Source: Asanoa iriomotensis
Lineage (GTDB): Bacteria > Actinomycetota > Actinomycetes > Mycobacteriales > Micromonosporaceae
Direction: 5' to 3'
Assembly (NCBI RefSeq): GCF_016862515.1
Contig: NZ_BONC01000004.1
Coordinates: 1-64,000 of the forward strand
Length of the DNA stretch: 64,000 bases
Program-made: the position numbers and the translations under genes
The notes under the pieces: generated by a model
Database searches by the model: none
What the model was told of the DNA's origin: nothing
What the model saw: the letters and a program-made list of their open reading frames with translations, nothing else
Part shown: piece after piece, positions 1 through 8,018 of the stretch
Layout: each line of letters opens with the position of its first letter
Position numbering within the stretch: the first letter of the stretch is position 1

Positions 1-242
1 CTTAGCCCACGACCGGCGCCCCAGACTGGGCCGCGGGCTTGACCCGCGGCCGGTGCCCGGACCGGGCGGCGACCGCCGCCCGACGCGCCCCGCAGGGCGT
101 CGGCCAGCAAACCGGTCGGACATGGTGATCGCCGCAGCGTCCACCGAACCAGTCGGTGAGCAACCGGCAGCGATGCGCCCAAGTGGCACGTGAGCACGAC
201 GAAGCCCGCCAGGGCCATGGCCGTCCGGCGCCGCCTGACCAT
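1..242 (-). CDS. Possible partial CDS at window edge, unknown
   Basis: A minus-strand frame opens at an ATG at 242 and stays open to the left edge (about 80 codons). Its start contains a hydrophobic run (ALAGFVVLTC) that could be a membrane segment, followed by an Arg/Pro/Gly-rich tail. No domain is recognisable and GC-rich DNA gives long open frames by chance. It lies downstream of, and in the same direction as, the MoaD-like gene, so it could be the next gene of that unit. The rest of 243-367 shows nothing recognisable. Confidence 0.2.
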   Translation of the reverse strand, partial: MVRRRRTAMALAGFVVLTCHLGASLPVAHRLVRWTLRRSPCPTGLLADALRGASGGGRRPVRAPAAGQARGPVWGAGRGL

Positions 243-367
243 CCGGGCCGTCCGCGTTGCCAGCCGCTAGCGAGCGACGTGCCGTCAGACACCACGTAGC
301 CGCCACCGCCGACGCAGGCTCGAACACCCCTCTCGCCGCCGGCTGCCGGCCTGCGGTCGGGTGCTTG

Positions 368-652
368 CTAGCCGCCGGCGACCGACGGGAGGACCTGGAT
401 CTCGGCGCCGGCGGCGACCGGTGTGTCGAGCCCGCCCGACCGGCGGCAGTCGTCGCCGTCGACGTAGATGTTGACGTAGCGCCGGAGATCACCCCGCTCG
501 TCGCGCAACCGTCGCTCCAGCCGCGGCCAGTCCGCCGCCAGCGCGTCGAGGACCGCGCGCAGCGAGCCCGCCGCGGGCACGGTGAGGCGACTCTGGCCCT
601 GCGCCTCACCTCGCAGCACGCCGGGCAGCAGGACCGTCACCGCATCGGTCAT
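368..652 (-). CDS. MoaD/ThiS-family ubiquitin-like protein
   Basis: Encodes 94 aa. Length, the beta-grasp pattern (VTVLLPGVLR near the start, YVNIYVDGD around residue 60) and a C-terminal Gly-Gly tail (LPSVAGG) fit the MoaD/ThiS small sulfur-carrier family. In that family the terminal Gly is adenylated and thiocarboxylated by an E1-like enzyme. I chose the ATG at 652 because it overlaps the stop of the upstream propeller gene as ATGA; longer frames upstream are Arg/Gly-rich shadow. No moaE, thiF or thiG homologue is adjacent, so the client pathway (molybdopterin, cysteine or other sulfur transfer) cannot be named. Translation is probably coupled to the propeller gene. Confidence 0.8.
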   Translation of the reverse strand: MTDAVTVLLPGVLRGEAQGQSRLTVPAAGSLRAVLDALAADWPRLERRLRDERGDLRRYVNIYVDGDDCRRSGGLDTPVAAGAEIQVLPSVAGG

Positions 653-1731
653 AGCTCCGCGGCCTTCACCGACAGCACGTCGGGTAGGTGGGCCGCGACC
701 CGCACCCACGACTCACCCTCGTCGCGGCTGGACCAGACCTCGCCCGAGCGCGTGCCGAAGTAGACGCCGCCCGGTGTCGCGTTGTCGGTGCACATCGCGT
801 CGCGTAGGACCGTCGGGTAGAACGGCTCCGTGGGTAGGCCCGCCGAGAGCGCCTGCCACGAGTCGCCCGCGTCGGTCGAGCGGAAGACGCGGCAGCGGTG
901 GTCGGGTGGGAAGCGGTGGCTGTCGGCCGACAGCGGGAAGGTCCAGAGCGTGGCCGGCTTGGCCGGGTGGGTGACGATCGGGAAGCCGAAGTCGCTGGGT
1001 AGGCCCTCGGCGATCGACGACCACGTCGCGCCCTCGTCGTCGGAGCGGTAGACGCCGCCGTGGTTCTGCGCGTAGAGCCGGGTCGGGTCGCCGGCGTCGC
1101 GGGCCACCTTGTGGACGCACTGGCCGAACTCCGGGAACGGGTCGGGGAAGAAGCCGGCCCGGATGCCCGCGTTGCCCGGCGACCAGCTCTCGCCGCCGTC
1201 GCTGGTGCGGTAGACCCCGCCCGTCGACATCGCCACCAGGACCCGGGCGGGGTCGGCCGGGTGCGGGAGGATCGTGTGGATCGCCTGGCCGCCGAAGCCG
1301 GCACCCCAGTCGGGCCTGTGCGGGTGGTCCCAAAGCGGCCTGACCAGCGTGAACGTGCGCCCGCCGTCGTCGGAGCGGAACAGCGCCGAGGGTTGCGTGC
1401 CGGCGTAGACCACGTCCGGCTCGCTCTCGGGACCGGGTGCCAGTTGCCACACGCGCACCAGAGAGGTGTCGGTGTCGGCCGGGAACGCCACCGGCGCGGC
1501 GTCGGGCTCGGACCAGGTCTGACCTAGGTCGTCGCTGGTCGCGACGCTGGGACCGAAGTGCGAGCTGTCGACCCCGACCAGCAGCCGCGGCGCGGCGCGG
1601 CGCCGGTCGATGCCGACCGCGTAGATCGACGTCATCGGAAAGTGCGGCCCGCTGACCTCCCAGTCGGCCCGATTGCCGCTGGTCGCGAGAAACAGGCCCT
1701 TGCTGGTGCCGATCGCGAGGAGGACGGTCAT
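649..1731 (-). CDS. Sialidase-like BNR/Asp-box beta-propeller protein
   Basis: Encodes 360 aa with at least five Asp-box/BNR-type motifs: SDDGGRTF, SDGGESW, SDDEGATW, STDAGDSW and SRDEGESW. Such motifs mark sialidase- or sortilin(VPS10)-like propellers. No signal peptide is visible (start MTVLLAIGTSKGLF), so the protein is probably cytoplasmic. I do not see the arginine triad of true sialidases, so 'exo-alpha-sialidase' would be an over-call. The ATG at 1731 is used because the open frame upstream runs into the divergent PH-like gene. The 3' end overlaps the MoaD-like gene by 4 nt, suggesting a functional pair. Substrate unknown. Confidence 0.8.
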   Translation of the reverse strand: MTVLLAIGTSKGLFLATSGNRADWEVSGPHFPMTSIYAVGIDRRRAAPRLLVGVDSSHFGPSVATSDDLGQTWSEPDAAPVAFPADTDTSLVRVWQLAPGPESEPDVVYAGTQPSALFRSDDGGRTFTLVRPLWDHPHRPDWGAGFGGQAIHTILPHPADPARVLVAMSTGGVYRTSDGGESWSPGNAGIRAGFFPDPFPEFGQCVHKVARDAGDPTRLYAQNHGGVYRSDDEGATWSSIAEGLPSDFGFPIVTHPAKPATLWTFPLSADSHRFPPDHRCRVFRSTDAGDSWQALSAGLPTEPFYPTVLRDAMCTDNATPGGVYFGTRSGEVWSSRDEGESWVRVAAHLPDVLSVKAAEL

Positions 1732-1783
1732 GGGCGACAGTATGCGCGCGACCACCGACAAAAGCGCCCCGACGGAAGGTGGG

Positions 1784-2221
1784 ATGATGGCCGACATGAA
1801 CAGGGTACGTTTCCGTCCACACCAGTCGATCTTGATCGCCGCGTTCATCGCGTTCGTGGGCGTGCTGCCGATCGCGTTCGGCCCCAGCCTGGCCTCCTCC
1901 ACCACCACCGCGACGGACGACGGCTCGGACGTACGCTGGCTGTTCGTACCCCTGCTGCTCATCCCGATTGCGGTTTTTGTCTGGGTTCTTCGCTCGGGCA
2001 CCGACGCCGACGCATCCGGCCTACGCGTCCGCGGCCTCCTCGCCAGCAAGCGAATCCCCTGGTCAGAGGTGCGCGAGCTGGCGACCGACGACCGCGGCCG
2101 CGCGGTGGTCCTGCTCCGCGACGGCTACGCGGTCACACTCGCGTCGGTCGGCCGCGACGACCTCGGCCGGCTCGTCGAGGCCAGCGGCCACGGCATCGAG
2201 TGGCACAAGAACAAGCAATAG
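1784..2221 (+). CDS. PH-like domain membrane protein
   Basis: Encodes about 145 aa. Two hydrophobic segments (around IAAFIAFVGVLPIAF and LFVPLLLIPIAVFVWVL) precede a C-terminal stretch of about 70 residues with the pattern 'GLRVRGLLASKRIPWSEV..', typical of actinobacterial PH-like (bPH2) domains: two membrane helices then a small beta domain. The ATG at 1784 is preceded by a GGAAGG ribosome-binding site with 4 nt spacing; an in-frame ATG at 1796 is the alternative. The gene diverges from the propeller gene with 52 bp between. A repeat copy begins 4 nt after its stop. The molecular role of the family is not established. Confidence 0.7.
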   Translation: MMADMNRVRFRPHQSILIAAFIAFVGVLPIAFGPSLASSTTTATDDGSDVRWLFVPLLLIPIAVFVWVLRSGTDADASGLRVRGLLASKRIPWSEVRELATDDRGRAVVLLRDGYAVTLASVGRDDLGRLVEASGHGIEWHKNKQ

Positions 2222-2225
2222 ATCA

Positions 2226-2310
2226 AGGTCCGATTTGCCCGGGCCCGCGGTGGGCACGACCGCCGCTCCCGCCGGACACCGCTCCGCTTCGCTCCGCTGC
2301 CAGGTCCGCG
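2226..2310 (+). repeat. Intergenic repeat, copy A
   Basis: One of four related copies of about 75 bp in the window (others at 10673, 11393 reversed, and 14957). The shared core is GCTCCCGCCGGACACCGCTC followed by a TTCGCT-rich part and CCAGGTCCGCG. This copy starts 4 nt after the stop of the PH-like gene, in the sense orientation. The first half (GGGCACGACCGCCGCTCCC) can form a short imperfect hairpin. No open frame is conserved between copies. Confidence 0.8.
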
Positions 2311-2372
2311 CCCCACAACCAAAGGCACGTACGCGAAAGTTGAGCACGGCGGGGACCTCGCGGTGAACCGGC

Positions 2373-2420
2373 TCAGTAACCGCCGACAACCTCGTTCCCC
2401 AACGGCTCGCCCACGACCTA
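2373..2420 (-). pseudogene. Decayed 3'-end copy of the neighbouring 2-hydroxyacid dehydrogenase gene
   Basis: These 48 bases align without gaps to the last 16 codons of the dehydrogenase gene at 2554-2601, with 39 of 48 identical by hand count. The relic reads VGEPLGNEVVGGY-stop against VAGEPLENEVVGGY-stop in the intact gene. Upstream of these codons the relic carries an in-frame stop and the similarity fades. A few bases after the stop also match. This is most simply the remnant of a tandem paralogue. The remaining spacer 2421-2553 shows nothing recognisable. Confidence 0.65.
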
Positions 2421-2553
2421 CGAGCCGTGCGCGCGGCACCGGCCAAGGCGTCAGCCGCGACGCCATGCGGCCGGGATGCGCGCCGTCGAAGCGTTCGCGG
2501 AATTGACGAGCCGAATGCCGGTTGCAACCGCCAGACCGTGGCGTGGACCCGGG

Positions 2554-3483
2554 TCAGTAGCCGCCGACTACTTCGTTCTCCAGTGGCTCGCCCGCCACAT
2601 AGCGCCGCACCTGCTCCCCCACCAACCGGTAGGCGCGCGGGTGCAGGCCCCGCACCGACCCCGCGATATGCGGCGTGATCAACACGTTCGGCATGTCCCA
2701 CAGCGCATGGTCGGGCGGCAGCGGCTCGGGCTCGGTGACGTCGACCGCCGCCCCGATCCGGCCCGTCGAGAGCGCCTCGACCAAAGCCGCCGTGTCCGCG
2801 ACCGGGCCACGGGCCGCGTTGACCAGCAGGGCGCCGTCCTTCATCGCGGACAGGAACTCCGTCGACACCAGGCCGCGGGTCTCGCTCGTCAGCGGCACGA
2901 TCACCACGACCACGTCGGCGGTCGGCAGCAGGTCGGGCAGCGCCGAGACCGGGTGCACGCCGTCGCGGGCCGAGCGGGCCACCGACGTCACCGTCACCTC
3001 GAACGGGGCAAGGCGCGCGCGGACGGCCGCGCCGATCGAGCCGGCGCCCACGATCAGGACGTGCTTGCCGGCCAACTCGTCGGTGGGTGCGTAGGACGAG
3101 TAGGACCACTCGTGCCGGGCCTGGGCGCGGGCGAAGCCCGGGAAGCTCCGCAAATAGGACAGAATCGCCGTCAGGATCCACTCCGCCGTCGACGAGTCGT
3201 GCACACCGCGGGCGTCGTGCAGGGTGACGCCCGCGGGCAGGTGGCCATACCAGGCGTCCGCGCCCGCCGACAGCAACTGCACCACCCGCAGCGCCGGCAT
3301 CTTCGACGTGAGGGACACCGAGTCCGCCTGCGCCAGGAACGGTGGCACCCAGAACTCCAGGTCCGCCGGGTCCGACGGGAGCCGGTCGGGGTGTTCGGCG
3401 ATCTCCAGCGTGACCTCGGGCGGCACCTCGCCCAGCAGCGCGCGGCCGTCGGCGTGGGGGATCCAGACCTTCACAGCGCTCAC
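2554..3483 (-). CDS. D-isomer-specific 2-hydroxyacid dehydrogenase
   Basis: Encodes 309 aa, the usual length for the NAD(P)-dependent D-2-hydroxyacid dehydrogenase family. The dinucleotide motif VLIVGAGSIGAAV lies near residue 135. The catalytic Arg lies in LLVNAARGPV, the Glu in DVTEPEPLP and the His in LITPHIAGS. It probably reduces a 2-keto acid or glyoxylate-type substrate; specificity is not readable. I chose the GTG at 3483, one base after the stop of the upstream glycosyltransferase, giving MSAVKVWIPHADG. The longer frame is a poor N-terminus. A decayed copy of the 3' end lies 130 bp downstream. Confidence 0.9.
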   Translation of the reverse strand: MSAVKVWIPHADGRALLGEVPPEVTLEIAEHPDRLPSDPADLEFWVPPFLAQADSVSLTSKMPALRVVQLLSAGADAWYGHLPAGVTLHDARGVHDSSTAEWILTAILSYLRSFPGFARAQARHEWSYSSYAPTDELAGKHVLIVGAGSIGAAVRARLAPFEVTVTSVARSARDGVHPVSALPDLLPTADVVVVIVPLTSETRGLVSTEFLSAMKDGALLVNAARGPVADTAALVEALSTGRIGAAVDVTEPEPLPPDHALWDMPNVLITPHIAGSVRGLHPRAYRLVGEQVRRYVAGEPLENEVVGGY

Positions 3484-3484
3484 G

Positions 3485-5059
3485 CTAGTCGGGCAGCGGC
3501 AGATCGACGCGGGTGGCCGGCTGGTAGAGGTCATAACCAGAGACCACGTCGACGGTGTACGAGACCTGGTGCTCGTCGAGATAAGCCCGCACCGCCGCGC
3601 TCTCCGGTGAGCCCGTGGGCAGCGCGAACGTCCTGGTCGGGGCGTCGGCGACCGCCTGCTTGTAGGGCTGGTAGCGGTCGAAGCCGGGCGTGAGGTCCGC
3701 CGAGATCACCGCGCAGCGCACCCGCTCGACGGAGATGTAGGCGATGTAGTCGCAGGTCCAGTACTCGGAGTAAACAGTGGTGACGCCGCGCCGGTCGAGC
3801 TCGGCCAGCAGGCCGACCTGCCGGTCGTCGACGGCCGCGATCCGGGGCAGCTCCCGCACCACGGACACCGTGGCCACCAGGGCGAACGCGCAGATCACGG
3901 CCAGGCCGGCACCGCCGAGCCAGCGGGTGACCCGGCCGCGCAGCCTCCACAGTGGCCACAGCACGGCCGGCGTCGAGATCAGCACGCAGTGCAGGTAGCG
4001 CCCGCTCTCCATCGGCGTGTTGCCGGCCGCGTTGCTGCGCGCGTACACCAGCAGGCTGACCAGGGCGGCGACGACGAGGGCCAGGCGGCCCGCGGCGCGT
4101 ACCCGATCGGGTTTAGTCCTGAATGCCCGCCATGCGGCATATCCGGCGACCGCCAGCAGCGCCAGCCAGACCGGCGCCCACCAGAGCTGCCAGGGCTCGC
4201 AGCGGCCGGGCGCGCACATGCCCGTCGCGAGCGGGATGCCGGTCAGCACGCCGCCGTGCAGGCGTTCGGCCCACGACGCGTCCGGACCCCCGCCGTTGAG
4301 GCCGAGGAACGTCGGGATCGCGCTGTGCTTCCACGCCGAGGTCAGGTCGTGGATCAGGAGCGGCGCGACGCCGACGAGCGTGCCGCCCGCGAGCGCGATC
4401 CAGGCCCGTCGCCCGGGACGCTTCAGCAGGAGCACGGCGGCCGCGGCGGCGACGTACGGCAGAACGAGCCAGTCGACCCATACCATCAGCCCGGTGAGCA
4501 GACCGAACGCCGCGTAGCCGGCGGTCCTCGGCCGCGTGGCGAGCGCGACCCCGAGCAGCATGAGCGCGGCGCCGGCAGTGTTGATCTCCGGGTACCCACC
4601 GCCCGAAATCAGCTGATTTTTCAGGATCCGGTCGGATCCGAGGGCCAGCAACCCCACGACGAACGTGGCGAACCACGGCGAGTAGAGCCGCTTGGTCAGG
4701 GCCCACATCGCCGCGAGGAAGGCCACGTAGAGCAGCAGGTTGGGCAGCCGCAACGCGAGCACGGACCCCTTGGCGACCGCGACCAACGGCGCGGCCAGGT
4801 AGGCCTCGAGCGTGCCCATGTAGTTCTGGCCGTAGAAATAGACGGGCAGACCGCGCCCCTGCCCGATATGCAGCGCGGCGAGGCCCATGGTGCCTTCGTC
4901 GCTGTTGGTCGGCGGCGCGCCGGAGAGCAGCACGGCGATCCGGTAACCGAGGCCGGCCAGCCCCAACGCCAACGCGGCAAGCGCCGCCGCACCCGGCCGC
5001 CGGCCGATGGCTGGCGACACCGCGGGCGTGGAGGTCTGCGCGCCGGTCAGGATCGCCAC
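3485..5059 (-). CDS. GT-C-type membrane glycosyltransferase (ArnT/PMT-like)
   Basis: Encodes about 524 aa with roughly ten hydrophobic segments in the first 400 residues. The luminal-loop pattern NSDEGTMGLAALHIGQG..FYGQNYMG after the first helix carries the acidic pair expected of GT-C enzymes that use polyprenyl-phosphate sugars. A soluble C-terminal domain of about 110 aa follows. It likely transfers a sugar to a cell-envelope acceptor outside the membrane; donor and acceptor are unknown. The GTG at 5059 is used; the frame is open further upstream but Arg-rich. Its stop lies 1 nt before the dehydrogenase start, so the two are co-transcribed. Confidence 0.75.
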   Translation of the reverse strand: MAILTGAQTSTPAVSPAIGRRPGAAALAALALGLAGLGYRIAVLLSGAPPTNSDEGTMGLAALHIGQGRGLPVYFYGQNYMGTLEAYLAAPLVAVAKGSVLALRLPNLLLYVAFLAAMWALTKRLYSPWFATFVVGLLALGSDRILKNQLISGGGYPEINTAGAALMLLGVALATRPRTAGYAAFGLLTGLMVWVDWLVLPYVAAAAAVLLLKRPGRRAWIALAGGTLVGVAPLLIHDLTSAWKHSAIPTFLGLNGGGPDASWAERLHGGVLTGIPLATGMCAPGRCEPWQLWWAPVWLALLAVAGYAAWRAFRTKPDRVRAAGRLALVVAALVSLLVYARSNAAGNTPMESGRYLHCVLISTPAVLWPLWRLRGRVTRWLGGAGLAVICAFALVATVSVVRELPRIAAVDDRQVGLLAELDRRGVTTVYSEYWTCDYIAYISVERVRCAVISADLTPGFDRYQPYKQAVADAPTRTFALPTGSPESAAVRAYLDEHQVSYTVDVVSGYDLYQPATRVDLPLPD

Positions 5060-5135
5060 GCCGGGCAGTCTCTCACGATGGCGCCACCGTGTCCGAACCC
5101 CCGACACAGCAGAAGATCTTGACGCGCCACCGCGC

Positions 5136-6359
5136 CTATCCGGAATCACCGCCCGCGGTCAGGATCCGATTACCGGAATCGACCGGTTCATCGTCGCGGA
5201 CCTGGGCGCCCGCACGGAGGCGCGAGCGGAGCGAGGCAGTCACGGCCAGACTCGCCAGCGCGGCCACCGTCATCGCGATCGCCGGGCCGGTCGCTTCCGC
5301 CACGCCGCCGACCGCGGTGGCGCCCACGGCCTGGAACGTCATGCGCCCACTGCCGTCGAGTCCGAGCGCCTGGCCGCGCAGGCTCTCCGGTGCCCAGTCG
5401 ACCAGGCGCTGCTGCAAGCCGAGCGTGCCGGCGTAGCCGAACGACGCCACGAAGACGGCGGCCGCGCCCACGGCGAGGCCCGGATGCAGGAAGAAAAGCA
5501 GATACGGCACGGCAAGCAACGCCTGCAGCGGGGTGATGAACCGGTCCAGCACCGGGACCGGTACGAACCTGCCTACCGCAAGATCGCCGGCGAGCATGCC
5601 GGCTGCGGCGGCCACGAAGAGGGCGGCTGCCCAGTCGCCGGCGTACGGGACGTACATCGCCTCCGCGCCGACGATCAGACCGTTCGGCACCCAACTCGCG
5701 ATCAGCACCGTGCGGGTTGACCGGTTCATGAACAGTGCTCGGTTGCCTCGCCAGGTCGCCGCCACGCCGGCCCGGCCCGTGGCGCGCGGCGACCGGGTGC
5801 GCAGGCCGGTGTAAGTGACCGCCGCGGAGATCGCGATCAGCGCGGCCGCGATGGCCAGCGCCCGGTGCGGGCCGAGCGTCGCGATCAAGGTGCCGCCCGT
5901 CGCGAAGCCGATGATCTGCATCGCGCCGACCGAGATGTTGAGCGTCGCGCGGCCGAGAACGAAGCCGCCGGGCAGCACGTCCACCATGATCGCGTTGCGC
6001 ACGCCGCCGCTCAGCGCGTCGACGGCGCCGAATGCCATGATCAGCAGCAGCATCCCCCAGATCGGCAGCACGCCGGTGGCCAGCAGCGCTGCCGCGAGGG
6101 CCCGAGCGACGTCCCAGCCGGCGAGGAAGCCGCGGGGCCGGACCCGGTCGGCGTACGACAGCAGGGTCATCGCACCCAACGCCTGCGGCAGCAGACCGCC
6201 GAGAAACGCCAGCGCGGACAGCAGCGGTGAACCGGTTGATGCGTAGACCAGCGCGGAGAGCGCCAGCATCTGGATGGTCTTGCCGGCGACCGTGGCGGCG
6301 TTGCCGGCGAACAGGGCCCGGAACTCGCGGTTGGCGAAAATCTCGCGGTACGTGGTCAC
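5136..6359 (-). CDS. MFS transporter
   Basis: Encodes 407 aa with about 12 hydrophobic segments, the standard major facilitator layout. The start MTTYREIFANREFRALFAGN is typical of actinobacterial MFS exporters. The cytoplasmic loop after helix 2 reads YADRVRPRGFLAG, a weak form of the family's A-motif. The GTG at 6359 is chosen because the extended frame runs into the divergent regulator. The C-terminal tail is hydrophilic. Being divergent from an ArsR-like regulator 57 bp away suggests that regulator controls it. Drug or metabolite efflux is inferred; substrate unknown. Confidence 0.85.
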   Translation of the reverse strand: MTTYREIFANREFRALFAGNAATVAGKTIQMLALSALVYASTGSPLLSALAFLGGLLPQALGAMTLLSYADRVRPRGFLAGWDVARALAAALLATGVLPIWGMLLLIMAFGAVDALSGGVRNAIMVDVLPGGFVLGRATLNISVGAMQIIGFATGGTLIATLGPHRALAIAAALIAISAAVTYTGLRTRSPRATGRAGVAATWRGNRALFMNRSTRTVLIASWVPNGLIVGAEAMYVPYAGDWAAALFVAAAAGMLAGDLAVGRFVPVPVLDRFITPLQALLAVPYLLFFLHPGLAVGAAAVFVASFGYAGTLGLQQRLVDWAPESLRGQALGLDGSGRMTFQAVGATAVGGVAEATGPAIAMTVAALASLAVTASLRSRLRAGAQVRDDEPVDSGNRILTAGGDSG

Positions 6360-6416
6360 GCCGGCACTATCGAGCGGCCGGCCGATGAACCGGTAGAGTT
6401 TCGTCCGGAGCCGAAA

Positions 6417-7418
6417 ATGACCTTGGTGAAAGTCGACCCGACCGACCTGGCCAACACCCGCTTCGCGTTGTCGCCCATGGTCGAACTCGTCGGTGCGCTG
6501 ACCACGGTCGCCACACCCGGCCACCCGGCCGCCTGGCTGGCCCCGTGGGTCGACCGGCACCGCCCGGCGTTCGACGCCCTCGCCGCGGCCGAGCCGACCC
6601 TGGCCGCTCTCCTGGCCACGATGCGCGGCGCCCGCTGGACGCCGGACTTCCTCTTGCCGGCACCCTCCGGAATGGACACCGCGTTCGCCACCGAACTGGC
6701 CCGGGTGCGGGCCACGCCGCCCGACCGCCTGCACCGCGACCTCACCCTGACGGCGCACGCCGGCCCGCACAACGCCGGCCGGATCGGACGGGCCCAGCCG
6801 CTCCCGGAGGCGTTCGCCGCACCGGATGCCCTCGACCGCCTCGCCGACGCGCTCGGCACCCTGTGGGACCGCACGCTCGCGCCCGACTGGCCGCTGCGCA
6901 AGACGCTGCTGGAACACGACGTCGTCCAGCGCGCCGGCCGGCTGGCCACCTACGGCTGGGCGCACGCGCTGGCGGACCTCCGCCCGGGCTTCCGCTGGCT
7001 CGACGGCGGTGCGATCCAGGTCAACGACTGGGACTCCCCGCCGTACGTGGTCGCCGGCGCCCGCCTCGTCCTCGTGCCCAGCGGCTTCGGCCGCGGCTGG
7101 ATCGGCGCCGATCCGCCGGAGGGCTACGCGCTGGTCTACCCGGCGCGCGGCATCGCCGCACCCGCCGACGCACCGGCCGCCGACGGCCTGGACCGCCTGG
7201 TCGGCCGGTCCCGCGCCCGCCTGCTCCGCGCCCTCGCCGAGCCGGCCAGCACCACCCAACTGGTCGGCACCCTCGGCATGAACCTCGGCACGGTCGGCGA
7301 CCACCTGGCGGTCCTCCGCGACGCGGGCCTGGTCACCCGCACCCGCAGCGGCCGGTCAGTGCTCTACCGCCGCACCGCGTTGGGCGCGGCCCTCGCGACG
7401 GCACCCAGCGACCCGTGA
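6417..7418 (+). CDS. ArsR-like winged-helix regulator with long N-terminal domain
   Basis: Encodes 333 aa. The last 80 residues form a winged helix: LLRALAEPASTTQL, LGMNLGTVGDHLAVLRDAG (recognition helix) and LVTRTRSGRSVLYRRT (wing). The first 240 residues match the pattern of actinobacterial DUF5937-type domains placed before an ArsR helix (from memory). A TAGAGT box lies at 6393-6398 and GGAG precedes the ATG. It is divergent from the MFS gene and probably regulates it. No metal-binding Cys pair of classical ArsR sensors is seen, so the ligand is probably a small molecule. Confidence 0.8.
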   Translation: MTLVKVDPTDLANTRFALSPMVELVGALTTVATPGHPAAWLAPWVDRHRPAFDALAAAEPTLAALLATMRGARWTPDFLLPAPSGMDTAFATELARVRATPPDRLHRDLTLTAHAGPHNAGRIGRAQPLPEAFAAPDALDRLADALGTLWDRTLAPDWPLRKTLLEHDVVQRAGRLATYGWAHALADLRPGFRWLDGGAIQVNDWDSPPYVVAGARLVLVPSGFGRGWIGADPPEGYALVYPARGIAAPADAPAADGLDRLVGRSRARLLRALAEPASTTQLVGTLGMNLGTVGDHLAVLRDAGLVTRTRSGRSVLYRRTALGAALATAPSDP

Positions 7419-7432
7419 CCAGGACCGGCCCC

Positions 7433-7918
7433 GTGAACCCGCTCAGCACGACTGACAAGCCGCGCGCGAACATCACGACGCCGATCAACCCGTACCCTCA
7501 GGTCGTGGGATTCACCGTCGAAGACGCCAACGGGGTCCTGGCCGACAACTTCGCGCCCTGGGTGCGGGATCTCGGTCTCGTGGTCGAGCACGTCGAGCCC
7601 GGCGCGGCCACCCTCCGCCTGCCCTGGTCGGACCGCCTCGCCCGCGAGGGCGGCGCGATGAGCGGCCAAGCACTGATGGCCGCCGCCGACACCGCGACCG
7701 TCATCGCGATCTCCGCCGCACGCTCGGCCTTCGTCCCGATGACCACCGTGCAGCTGTCGACGACCTTCCAGCGGCCGATCGCCGGCGTCGACGTCGCGGT
7801 GCTCGCCCGGGTCACCAAGCTCGGCCGCACCCTGGCCTTCGCCGACATCACCCTGACCCCGGAGGGCGCCACCGCACCGGCCGCACAGGCCCAGACGGTG
7901 TACGCACTTCTCGGCTGA
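7433..7918 (+). CDS. PaaI/DUF4442-type hotdog thioesterase
   Basis: Encodes 161 aa from the GTG at 7433, preceded by AGGA with 8 nt spacing; an in-frame GTG at 7505 would give 137 aa and is a fair alternative. Hotdog-fold signals are visible: LPWSDRLAREGGAMSGQALM (long helix with conserved Gly and Asp neighbours), MTTVQLSTTFQRP, and LGRTLAFADITL. The family hydrolyses acyl-CoA thioesters, often phenylacetyl- or other aryl-CoA. It follows the regulator by 14 bp and may share its transcript. The substrate cannot be told from sequence. Confidence 0.8.
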   Translation: MNPLSTTDKPRANITTPINPYPQVVGFTVEDANGVLADNFAPWVRDLGLVVEHVEPGAATLRLPWSDRLAREGGAMSGQALMAAADTATVIAISAARSAFVPMTTVQLSTTFQRPIAGVDVAVLARVTKLGRTLAFADITLTPEGATAPAAQAQTVYALLG

Positions 7919-8018
7919 GCGACATCAAGAGGCGTAACTTTCAGCCGAGAACGCTCGTTGAGGGTGTGAGGCGAGGTATCTTGTCGCCGCGACTCCCCGG
8001 CCCCCTCCACCCAAGGGG

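Noticed and set aside
649-1731. True exo-alpha-sialidase
   Set aside because: Asp-box repeats are present but the arginine triad and secretion signal expected of sialidases are not seen.
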